A DNA stretch of 64,000 bases, taken from contig JAHWDD010000009.1 in NCBI GenBank assembly GCA_023897205.1, positions 62,001 through 126,000 of the forward strand, written 5' to 3'. Numbering within the stretch: the first letter of the stretch is position 1; each line of letters begins with the position of its first letter. The notes under the pieces were generated by a model, which did no database searches, was not told the origin of the DNA, and was given only the letters and a program-made list of their open reading frames with translations. Origin of the DNA: Exophiala sp. HKRS030. Taxonomy: Eukaryota; Ascomycota; Eurotiomycetes; Chaetothyriales; Herpotrichiellaceae. Position numbers and translations under genes: made by a program. Shown here one piece after another: positions 8,466 to 17,248 of this stretch.

Positions 8466-11279
8466 ATGAATGGTAGACTTCTCTCCACGAGGGTCGCACC
8501 TTTGTTGCGCCAGCGCGGTCTTGCTCGCGCACGGCTCGTTCACAGTAATGTTCAAAACACTGCCGGTGGCCTGTTGAGGCCATCCGGGCGACTTGCACCA
8601 CGAAGATGGCCTGCAGGCTACAATTCAATTCACAATGTTCCTGCTGTACGATCGATATCCTTTGTACGGATCCTTCCGCGTATTGCCCTCAAGATGGCAC
8701 GGCTGCCTGCAATGTTTGGAGCCAGTATGGTGGCGGGTTTTGCCTATATACAATACCAGGCAGCCCAGGCAGGGACATATGCGATGGATATATTAAAAAG
8801 AGCCGGTGATCAAGTGTCAGAGACTTCCTCGACTCTTTTCGGCAGTGCAAAAGGTATCGCTGATCAAATTGGAAACGGTTGGCAACGGACCAAGGATGAT
8901 GCACATCTGCCTGAATGGCTTCAACAACTCTTCGAGAAACAAGAAGGAGGATCCGGTGGCGAGGGCTCGGGACCAGAGCCACCTAAGAACTCTGCAATTG
9001 GAGGTGCCGCCGTTGCATCTGGGGCTGCCTTGGGATTAGATGACTCTCAGGAGAAGGACGTTCGTGGTGAAGCCGAGATTGCGCGTGACGATCAGATGAT
9101 GGTCCTGACCAGAAAGATGATCGAAATTAGAAGTATCTTGAATACCGTCGGTCAAGGTGGAGCTTTGACTCTACCGTCTATTGTCGTCATCGGATCACAG
9201 TCATCAGGGAAAAGTTCTGTTTTGGAAGCCATCGTCGGACACGAGTTTCTACCCAAAGGATCCAATATGGTCACCCGGCGACCGATCGAATTGACCCTTG
9301 TCAACACACCTGACGCCAAAGCTGAGTATGGAGAGTTCCCTGCCTTAGGATTAGGCAAGATCACCGATTTTACACAGATCCAAAGAACTCTTACAGATCT
9401 TAACCTAGCCGTACCGGCCGAGCAATGTGTCACTGACGACCCGATCCAATTGTCAATATATTCGCCTAATGTTCCAGATCTATCTATGATCGATTTGCCA
9501 GGCTACATTCAAGTCTCCGGCAAGGACCAACCACCCGAATTGAAGCAGAAAATCGCCGATCTATGTGACAAATACATCCAACCACCAAATGTGATTCTTG
9601 CAATCTCAGCGGCTGATGTCGACTTGGCAAATTCGACCGCCTTGAGAGCAAGTAGGAGAGTGGATCCTCGAGGCGAGAGGACTATCGGTGTCATCACAAA
9701 GATGGATCTTGTCGATGCCAACAGAGGTCTCGAAGTATTGACTGACAGGAAGTATCCATTGCGGCTTGGTTATGTGGGTGTGGTATGTAAGATACCTCAA
9801 ACGGCCGGATTGTTCTCACGATCGGGTCAAAATGTGACCAGCGCAATCGTCAAGAACGAAAGTGCATATTTCTCATCTCATCCTCTACAATTCGGTCCAC
9901 AATCCGAAGTCGCTGTCGGCACACCCACACTACGACATAAATTGATGCATGTTCTAGAGCAGACGATGGCTGCAAGTCTAGCAGGGACTAGAGATGCCAT
10001 CATACAGGAATTGGAAGAAGCGACCTATGAATTCAAGGTTCAATACAATGACCGACCACTGAGCGCAGAATCTTACCTGGCAGAGAGTTTAGACAGCTTC
10101 AAACACTCGTTCAAAGAATTCAGCGAGCAGTTTGGACGACCGCAAGTTCGAGCTCTACTGAAAGAGGTCTTGGACCAAAAAGTGCTGGATTTGCTGGCCA
10201 AGAGATATTGGAACAAACCTGTTGAAGATTTGGCAAAAGCTCCATTCGAGCCTGATCCCCTGGCCGATCTCCCTCAAGCGGACCCCTCTTCGCTCTACTG
10301 GCAAAGAAAACTAGACGCGTCGACATCTGAGTTGACAAAGCTAGGAGTGGGCCGATTAGCCACCACTGTGGTTGCCTCGGAGTTACAAAACCATGTCAAC
10401 AAATTGATCGAAGCTTCTACATTTGCTTCTCATCCTTATGCTCAAAGAGCCATCATCGATGCATCCTCTAGCATACTCAACGATCGGTTTTACAGCACCA
10501 GTGACCAAGTTGAGAATTGCATCAAGCCCTTCAAGTTCGAAATTGAAGTTGACAATAATGAGTGGACTAAGGGTCGACAGAATATTGGACAAGTTTTGAA
10601 AAGCGAATTGAAGGCGTGCGAGGCCGCGCATAAACAACTAGAAGACGGAATTGGTTCGCGGAAGCTAAAGGATGTTATGGGCTTTATCGACCGTGTGAGA
10701 AAAGGTGACGTCGTCCTTGAAGGCGATGGATCAGGAGGTGCTGGCGGGTTCTCATCGGCACTGCTACAAAAAGGTTTGTTCAATGTTGTACAGATTGTGT
10801 CGAGATCTAGAGCTGATGATTATACAGGACGTGAAGCGGTCTTCCTTCGCGACCGAGCCGACATCATCAAGATGCGACTACTCGCCGTCAAATCCAAGCA
10901 ATGTTCCAATGTCAAGAACAAATACTATTGCCCCGAAGTTTTCCTCGATGTCGTAGCCGACAAACTGACATCCACAGCAGTCCTATTCCTAAATGTGGAA
11001 CTGCTTTCAGAATTTTACTACAACTTCCCACGAGAACTCGATATCCGGCTAGGTCGTCAACTTGAGCCGGCCGAGATCGAAAGGTTCGCTCGTGAAGATC
11101 CCCGAGTCCGACGCCACCTCGACGTCATCCGGCGGAAGGAGATGCTTGAGTTGGTATTGCAGAAGATTGAGAGCTTGCGTCAATTGGAAGGCAGGACGAA
11201 ACAAGGGGGAGCGCATGGCAATGCACTTCCGCCATCGGCGGCCAAGGATGGCTCCAAGGGAAGATGGAGTTTGTTTTAG
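8466..11279 (+). CDS. MGM1: Mitochondrial dynamin-like GTPase Mgm1/OPA1
   Basis: Start chosen at 8466 (MNGRLLSTRVAPLLRQRG), an Arg-rich mitochondrial presequence. A first membrane anchor follows at about residues 78-98 (MFGASMVAGFAYIQYQ), then a small-residue stretch AIGGAAVASGAALGL that could be the rhomboid cleavage segment producing short Mgm1. GTPase motifs: G1 GSQSSGKSS at 243-251, G2 around MVTRRPIEL, G3 DLPG, G4 TKMD. Stalk and GED-like regions end at LELVLQKIESL. The protein fuses inner mitochondrial membranes and shapes cristae. One 54-nt intron is likely at 10774-10827: removing it joins LLQKG to REAVFLRDRADI, the conserved sequence, and leaves 919 residues; keeping it gives 937. 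Yeast Mgm1 is about 900 residues. Confidence 0.95.
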   Translation: MNGRLLSTRVAPLLRQRGLARARLVHSNVQNTAGGLLRPSGRLAPRRWPAGYNSIHNVPAVRSISFVRILPRIALKMARLPAMFGASMVAGFAYIQYQAAQAGTYAMDILKRAGDQVSETSSTLFGSAKGIADQIGNGWQRTKDDAHLPEWLQQLFEKQEGGSGGEGSGPEPPKNSAIGGAAVASGAALGLDDSQEKDVRGEAEIARDDQMMVLTRKMIEIRSILNTVGQGGALTLPSIVVIGSQSSGKSSVLEAIVGHEFLPKGSNMVTRRPIELTLVNTPDAKAEYGEFPALGLGKITDFTQIQRTLTDLNLAVPAEQCVTDDPIQLSIYSPNVPDLSMIDLPGYIQVSGKDQPPELKQKIADLCDKYIQPPNVILAISAADVDLANSTALRASRRVDPRGERTIGVITKMDLVDANRGLEVLTDRKYPLRLGYVGVVCKIPQTAGLFSRSGQNVTSAIVKNESAYFSSHPLQFGPQSEVAVGTPTLRHKLMHVLEQTMAASLAGTRDAIIQELEEATYEFKVQYNDRPLSAESYLAESLDSFKHSFKEFSEQFGRPQVRALLKEVLDQKVLDLLAKRYWNKPVEDLAKAPFEPDPLADLPQADPSSLYWQRKLDASTSELTKLGVGRLATTVVASELQNHVNKLIEASTFASHPYAQRAIIDASSSILNDRFYSTSDQVENCIKPFKFEIEVDNNEWTKGRQNIGQVLKSELKACEAAHKQLEDGIGSRKLKDVMGFIDRVRKGDVVLEGDGSGGAGGFSSALLQKGLFNVVQIVSRSRADDYTGREAVFLRDRADIIKMRLLAVKSKQCSNVKNKYYCPEVFLDVVADKLTSTAVLFLNVELLSEFYYNFPRELDIRLGRQLEPAEIERFAREDPRVRRHLDVIRRKEMLELVLQKIESLRQLEGRTKQGGAHGNALPPSAAKDGSKGRWSLF
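10774..10827 (+). other. Short in-frame intron inside MGM1
   Basis: The 54-nt segment starts GTTTGT, has GCTGATG as possible branch site and ends TATACAG. It is a multiple of three and has no stop codon, so an ORF caller reads through it. The 18 residues it would encode interrupt an otherwise conserved segment, which argues that it is an intron. Confidence 0.8.
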
Positions 11280-11526
11280 ACGTTTGTGAAGAGAAGACAT
11301 GCCACCATATACCACTCCGTAGCGGGCGTTTGGGAAATAGGTCTTTTTTCGACAGAGTCGAGTCGATTGTAGTCGTTTTGGTCGCCAAATGATGATTTGA
11401 AATGCTCCCCTCGTCCATGCTACCTCTTTTCTTTGATAGTTGCCTACTCGTTGGCCCCAGGAAAATTATTTCCCCCATACCAAATCCCAAACATCCTCTA
11501 GCACGCTTGCACCACCACCATGTTTA
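11280..11526. other. Convergent 3' regions of MGM1 and MRP17
   Basis: There are only 247 bases between the two stop codons. Overlapping 3' UTRs are likely. No gene is present. Confidence 0.5.
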
Positions 11527-12153
11527 TCACCGCGTATTCGACAAAAACCCAGCAGTAAGATCACCATCCGGCGCGGGCGGCCTCGACCCATTGCGATTCC
11601 AGGGTATCTCGCCGGTAACATTTTCAATCGACCCATAACCCTCTTTCCCGCCCAACTTATCGCCGATCTTGACCACCGAAAAACGAATCATGCGCGGATC
11701 AAGGCCCATGGTGCGCCGCACTTCTTCCTGCGCCCGGATCGAGCTGTCGAACTGCATGATGAAATAGTGGCCCTTGTGGTGCTGCGTTTGATGCTTTACG
11801 GTTGGTCGTGGGAGTTGGAATTCGCCCCAGTTGGTGATTCCTCGGATCACGCCGTTGTGGTTGAGGATGTGAGTGCCGGCGACACGGCAGATTCTGTTTT
11901 TGAATGTTAGTTTGGTCGATCGTTTCTGGATGCTACAGAGGGCTAGGGAGAAGGGGTGATAGTAGGACTTGTTGGTGTCGTCGTAGTAGAGCTTGTTGTA
12001 AGGTGAGGTTGGGGGTGGTACGCACTCTTTGACATTCGTGATATTGCCCGGTCGGACCTAGATTGGAAGCGTGCGCAGTTAGTGAACTGGTCGGCGAGGG
12101 GAGGCGAGGGAAGATGGCGGACTACATACGACTGCTATCAGCTCGTACAGCAT
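11527..12153 (-). CDS. MRP17: Mitochondrial small-subunit ribosomal protein bS6m
   Basis: Three exons are needed: 12153-12130 (24 nt, MLYELIAV), 12057-12026 (32 nt) and 11893-11527, giving 140 residues. Donors are GTATGT and GTGCGT, acceptors CTAG and ACAG. The spliced N-terminus MLYELIAVVRPGNITNVKE followed by ICRVAGTHILNHNGVIRGI is the S6 beta-alpha-beta fold found in fungal Mrp17. Arg-rich loops such as GLDPRMIRFSVVK fit rRNA contact. The protein belongs to the mitoribosome small subunit. Two very short exons make the gene easy to miss or mis-start: the long frame alone begins only at GVIRGI. The gene is divergent from GCV3 across about 390 bp. Confidence 0.92.
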
Positions 12154-12547
12154 GGCGAGAGGGATATGCTGAAGGTGGTTGATGGGTGGTCGTGAATGCT
12201 CGAATGCTCGCAAACTAGCGAGAATGTTTCTTCGATCGTACTCCGTAGACGTTGTCGAATTGGATTGAATTTCGAGATGTCGCCAGACAGCAACTATGTC
12301 CCGCCCTATTGACGGCTCTGGCGGAGCAATATTGGCTTTAAATGCAATTTCACAGCTCGCCGAGCTCAGCGGACGGCTATGTCACCGCGCGGGCTCTCCC
12401 CAATGCAAAAGAGTCGACTGACCACCGACTGCAAAAAGGTAAACCCAAAAACCCAATCCACGGATTCTTCCAGACCGGCTCGCGGCTCTTCGGGCTTTTT
12501 CCCTATCCCTCGTTCTCTTCCAACACATCCTCAGCTTCTCGACAGAT
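12154..12547. promoter_or_regulatory. Bidirectional MRP17/GCV3 promoter region
   Basis: Both flanking genes encode mitochondrial proteins and are divergent. The region contains one TACTCCGTA motif at 12239-12247, a 9-mer that recurs elsewhere in the window. No TATA box is obvious. Confidence 0.4.
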
Positions 12548-13224
12548 ATGAGTACCTCCGCCATGAGCCGTTTGGTGCCTTCGGTGTCGAAGTTGGCGGC
12601 GCGGAGAGTTGCAACAGCGGCACCAATCTCACAATCTTTCCGACCTCAGTTATGTCAATGGACCAGTGGTTCCAGGAGATGTTTCTCTGCTAGGTCAAGT
12701 TGTGCGTATGGTCGACACCTCGAAGACAATATGATTAAGCTGACGGGCGGCGTGTGTGCGCTACAGTGGCTATCAAGAAGTACACCGAAGATCACGAATG
12801 GATTGAAATCGACACAGATGGAGTCACAGGTACACAAAGCTCTACTTCCTAGTCGATTTCACGGTTCTACAATTTTATACTAACTCGCATCTTCTCTGTC
12901 ATCTCAACAGGAACCATCGGAATCACCAAATACGCAGCCAAAGCACTCGGCGAAGTAGTATTCGTTGAACTTCCCGAGATCGACCTTGAAGTCGCGCAGG
13001 GCGATACCATCGGAGCCGTGGAATCGGTCAAATCGGCCTCTGATATCCTGACGCCCGTGTCCGGCAAGATCATCGAGCATAACAAATTGCTGGAGGAGAA
13101 GCCTAAGACAATCAATGACGGACCCGAGACGGATGGATGGATTGCAAAGATTGAAATCTCCAATGCGTCAGAACTGGATGCTTTGATGACAAAGGAGCAG
13201 TACGACAGCTACGAGAAGGAGTAG
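12548..13224 (+). CDS. GCV3: Glycine cleavage system H-protein, mitochondrial
   Basis: Three exons are inferred: 12548-12698, 12767-12829 and 12911-13224, for 175 residues. The first 45 residues are rich in Arg, Ser and Ala with few acids (MSRLVPSVSKLAARRVATAA), a matrix presequence. The mature part begins near IKKYTEDHEWIEI. The lipoyl attachment site is ESVKSASD with Lys112. H-protein shuttles the aminomethyl group between the P, T and L proteins of glycine decarboxylase, and fungal H-protein also takes part in lipoate transfer. Exons 2 and 3 are certain; the exon 1 donor (GTTGTG at 12699) is weak, and a second phase-compatible donor lies 16 bases further downstream, so a few residues at this junction are unsure. 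Confidence 0.93.
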
Positions 13225-13623
13225 ATCCGTCTGCTTAGTGCTGCAGCGAGGACTACTGCCCCTGCTGCTGGAGTTCTGAGAGGTGATTGATTACCTTGCT
13301 TTCACGTCATACGCAACTGATTCAACACGGGAGGTTTGCTGTTTTGACTATATCTGTCATGCTATATTTTCATCCGATCTGAGGATGTAGCAAAGACCAT
13401 TGATGTCGTTGTGAGCTAATGGTTTCCAAATGTGAAAGTAGGAGGGGAAAAGATAAAACTTGTCAATAAAATACATGTCCAAACAATACAAATTCGAAGA
13501 GCAATACTCAGGATCCACAAATCAATTCACATTCCCGCTATACCGTACAATCTGACTTTTCCAAACACTTTAGAAATCCAATACCACGGGGGTATCCGGA
13601 TCATGGGACAAAGAATCATTCAA
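13225..13623. other. Convergent 3' region, no gene seen
   Basis: The stretch lies between the GCV3 stop and the stop of the minus-strand repeat protein. It is AT-rich around 13430-13520. No conserved frame was recognised. Confidence 0.5.
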
Positions 13624-14182
13624 TCATTCAATCCTCTGATCCTGCTCACCCGCCTGTCCATGCAACCCACTAACACTAGCATCATCAATCTTATGACGGT
13701 GGGCCTCCGGATTAATTTCCATATCCGCCTCAAAGCCATCATCACTATCAGCCTCGCCCAAGTACGCGCTCTGACTGGCATCAAGAGGTTCATGGCGGTC
13801 ACCCTCGGCGGCACGACGGGCTTCAAACCCATCGTCAGAATCCGCTTCACCGAGAAACGCGGCGTTGCTGGCATCAAGCGCTGGTGGGGGATCGCCGTAC
13901 GCGGCTTGCACGGCGTCGTGTCCATCGTTGCTGTCTGCTTCGCCCAGGAATGCCGCATGTCGTGTCTCGTAGACTTCTTCGGTTCCGCCGGCTGAGGCTT
14001 TTGGGGTGGGGGGTGATGATTGTGTTGCTCGTGTTGGGCATCGAGGTTGTCACTGCTGGGATAGGACGTGGGATGGTGCTATGGAAGCTTTTGCTCGTGC
14101 TTGGGTTAGCCCTGGTGATGATGTGGTTCAGCGTGTTGCTGCGGGCGACGATCAGTCTGGCGGATATCAGACGGAAAGCCAT
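13624..14182 (-). CDS. Presequence protein with 31-residue acidic tandem repeat (frame-broken)
   Basis: The N-terminal frame starts at 14182 (MAFRLISARLIVARSNTLNH) and looks like a mitochondrial presequence ending near SKSFHSTIPR. The C-terminal frame (stop at 13624) carries three copies of a repeat with the core AFLGEADSDDG at an exact spacing of 31 residues. The two frames differ by one base. Removing one base from the six-G run at 14008-14013 joins them smoothly into 185 residues, whereas no intron with a normal donor does so. I therefore call one gene with a one-base insertion. I do not recognise the family. The acidic repeats (LDAS plus GEADSDDG) suggest a disordered, possibly cation-binding region in mitochondria; that is inference. 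Confidence 0.6.
13681..13959 (-). repeat. Three 93-bp coding tandem repeats
   Basis: Units run 13959-13867, 13866-13774 and 13773-13681. Each encodes 31 residues with the conserved core A-F/Y-L-G-E-A-D-S-N/D-D-G and, in the first two units, a C-terminal LDAS. The first unit is the most diverged. Period and reading frame are exact, which indicates selection on the protein. Confidence 0.8.
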
Positions 14183-15821
14183 TTCTTCAGGTAAGGCTGT
14201 CGTTTGGTATGGTGTGGTCTACAGTGTTGATCTTTGATGGTGGTTGAATGCGAGCTCAGAGCTGGAATAACATGCACCATAGCAAAAGTGACAAAGAGCT
14301 GTAGGTTGAGTACACGAATATAGCCTGAGCACCGGACTCACCTTACCCAGTACCCATCTGCTTACCTTTGTCCTTCGCCTCGTATTGGTGTCGAGATGAG
14401 GGGTTTGTGCATTCAACGACTTCTGAGTGGTTTTCGTAGAGAGGCGCAACGGTCAACCCCTGGTCTCCTCATTTGCTCTTAGCTGTAGGATAAGGACGTC
14501 TTCTGTCATGTTCGGCCATTTGCTTCCACCAAATCTAGTGTCACATGCTGCTTCTTTAGAGCCAAAATATCAGCTCAGAGTTGCGGGGAAAGCTGTTCGT
14601 GGAGGAGGAAGAAAAGTGATGAGCCAATGGCAGTCATCTTTAAACCTCACCTGGTTGGCCGATAGACGAGCTTTGGTATTTGTATCATCCAATTGCCTTG
14701 AAGACGCATTTTCTGCGGATAAAGGCAATCGAGATCGTCTGGAGACTGATTGTCAGGCTGATGGGCTGGCGAGTTTCCGTTTGGAGTGTGTCTACCGACA
14801 GTTTTTATATTTGACTTTCGACGTCTTGATGTCAACTTAACTAGTTTCTCTCTGATCTATTTATTTCCTCTGTTTCAACGACGACATCATCCAGGCCATC
14901 CACCTGCAAGTTTTTACTTTGATGATAACCACCCGGTCGGCAAATAGTTCGCAGGAGCCAGAGGCAGACAAAGAGGTCCAGAGAAGCCAAGCACGTCCAC
15001 AAATCATAAGACGTGCTATATACGGCGGGGCCAAATCGGGCGCATGAGGCTGTGGATATCTGATTTATCATGATAGCAATGCGAACTTCCATGACCCGCG
15101 CCGACAACTTGCGTATGTACTATGTAGTTATGCAACATCCATATTCGTGGATGCCGGACAGTCCCGACCCACAAGTGTCCATTAGAATCAACTACCACGC
15201 ACGTCAATCCATGGTCCCCGGAAATCTGGGCCATGGATCTATCTGTCCAAAACATCTCGACAACAGCGAGTCAGGCTCGACAGGAATTGTTATCCACCAG
15301 ATCGATCAATGTCGGTCGATTCAAATTAATGATAGCAATAATAGTCTTACCTCCGTAGTCAAGTTTCAAGTTGTCACAAGCCCATTGTGACCCCTGATGC
15401 CGCCCAAGCCATCCCCTACGTCACCTCGTTTGTGGGCCCTTGATCACCACTTAAGCCCAGTCATGATGTAGTGAGTGACACGATACTTTTAGGATTGGGG
15501 GGATTTGTTTACGGAGGTAGGACCAATAATGCTCTTTGTGAAACGTGCATACATGAGTTTGATTAATAAGTAAGGAAGAGTCCAACGAGAAGAGTGTGGA
15601 CCCTGGAAATGCAAATCTACCACCAGAATCAAAGAGTATCGTCCATACCCATTGCTATTACTCCTTTAAAAAACGCCAAAGACGTGAATTGTCCTCACGC
15701 CGTTCTTAATAAACAGCTTTGAATAAATCACTAGCCTCTAGAGAGCAGGTTGAATAACTACCAGTTCAAAGCTCTTAACGGCGGCACTACAATACCATAT
15801 CATCTTCTCCCCACCACCATC
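14183..15821. other. Long intergenic region, no gene recognised
   Basis: A 137-codon plus-strand frame at 14427-14840 has no recognisable motif and no support. The last 150 bases (AT-rich, with AATAAA-like and TTGAATAAAT stretches) probably form the promoter of the Ohr gene. No RNA gene was found. Confidence 0.45.
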
Positions 15822-16372
15822 ATGGCGTCCATCCGAGTACTACAGCCACTCTCACGACAGGCACTGCGCTCTCTGCCCCGTCAGAGCCTCACCAGCAGTA
15901 CAAAACCCATATCGCGACGATTTCTCAACACCGACACAGCCCCGTGTTATACTCAGCACACGCCAAAGTCGTAGGCGCACGAACCGGCCACGTCGAAGGT
16001 GACGACCTGGTCGTAGACCTGACTATGGCCAAAGCCCTCGGCGGGCCGGGAGACAAAGGCAAGACGAACCCAGAAGAATTGTTCGCCGCTGGTTACGGCG
16101 CGTGTTTTCAATCAGCTATGAACGCCTCGGCTATGAGTCTGGGTATCAAAATGCCCACTAAGAAGGAGGACAGCGTTGTTGATACTACGGTGCATCTGGT
16201 CGGCGATATGAAGGAGTTGGATATGGGTATTCGTGTTGATATGAAGATTAGGGTCAAAGGGTTGAGTCAGGAGGACTTTGACAAGGTCATTGAGAAGGCG
16301 AAGGAGGTTTGTCCGTATAGTAGGGCCACGAAGGGGAATGTCACTACCAATATTACCGCCGAGTTGCTGTGA
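15822..16372 (+). CDS. OsmC/Ohr organic hydroperoxide reductase, mitochondrial (one-base frameshift)
   Basis: The first frame (15822) gives an Arg/Ser-rich presequence MASIRVLQPLSRQALRSLPR ending near RRFLNTDTAP. It then runs out of frame. The second frame, from 15944, is a complete 140-residue Ohr domain: LYSAHAKVVGARTGHV, GGPGDKGKTNPEELFAAGY, the peroxidatic Cys in GYGACFQSAM and the resolving Cys in VCPYSRATKGN. One missing C in the run 15940-15943 explains the break; with it the product is 183 residues. No intron fits. The domain is fully conserved, so a sequence error or very recent change is more likely than an old pseudogene. The enzyme reduces organic hydroperoxides with dihydrolipoyl-type thiols, which suits a matrix location beside GCV3. 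Confidence 0.85.
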
Positions 16373-17248
16373 ACTAGAGTGGTGGCGGTGGGTATCCAGT
16401 GGGCTTTCTGATGTTTTGATAGGACTTCTGGGAAATCAATCTTACCTTTTCCTCCACACGAGAGAATGTATTCAAGTGCCAAACGACAGAAACCTCTGCA
16501 AACATTCTGCTTCGGCCGTTTTCAAAAAAAAAAATTGTAAGATCATTCGAACAAACTTGGTACCTGAGTGGAGGACGTCCTAGACACTCGGCTCTTTCTC
16601 CTGGCTGTTATTTGCACCAACGTTGCATATGTTCAAAGCCGGATGCGGACCACGAAGAACAAATTGTACGTACATACCTTGTACTACTTGCAAGCGATTC
16701 TTTCAGTCGTTCTAATCAAAGTCCCAGACTGTCAGAAATATAATGTGAGGTTTGAAAATGAGGGACTATTGCTGGAGTACCGTCAGGCTGCAGCTCTCGT
16801 GGGCGTTCACGCCTCGTGTTGCAGAAATCTCTTGGCCTTTGTTTTCTTTTTGACCTTTTTGGCCTAACCTCGTTCTCCCCTGAATACATCGGGAACTTCT
16901 GGTCTTGCTCATGTTGGATGAAAAAACATCCGAGATATCCGTTCAAAGGAGACTTTTCGTGATTGACGATGGTTTAGTTTGGGCTCACTTGTATTTGAAT
17001 ACAACCGCCCTCCCTTGGCCGTGCGTGAGTCTGCAAGAAAAGATTGAAAGCCAGTCTCATATCTCTTAGGAATCACAACCACACAGACAAATCGCAAAAT
17101 CTCACCTAGATACAGTGTCAGTTCAAAGGTTGCAAATACTTGCATTGATATAGTGGCCATTTATACTGGGGTTCGGCCCAAATACGCAGATCCTCCACTG
17201 TAACTATCGATTTGAGGCTCGTGGAAACTCGAATTGCTATTGATCGAC
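16373..17248. other. Intergenic, no gene recognised
   Basis: A 99-codon frame at 16568-16867 has no motif and is probably chance. A run of ten A lies near 16526-16535. The region presumably contains the Ohr terminator and the kinesin promoter. Confidence 0.45.

Noticed and set aside
13884..14237. A 117-codon plus-strand frame with hydrophobic residues and a CAG/GTAAGG donor-like site at its end
   Set aside because: It is antisense to the repeat protein, whose exact 31-residue periodicity shows the minus strand is the coding one.
14427..14840. A 137-codon plus-strand frame
   Set aside because: No recognisable domain or splice partners.
15822..16372. Calling Ohr, VPS16, Nudix-IF2B and the chelatase-like gene pseudogenes
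   Set aside because: Each has a single or double homopolymer slip and otherwise full conservation; shared error type points to the assembly.
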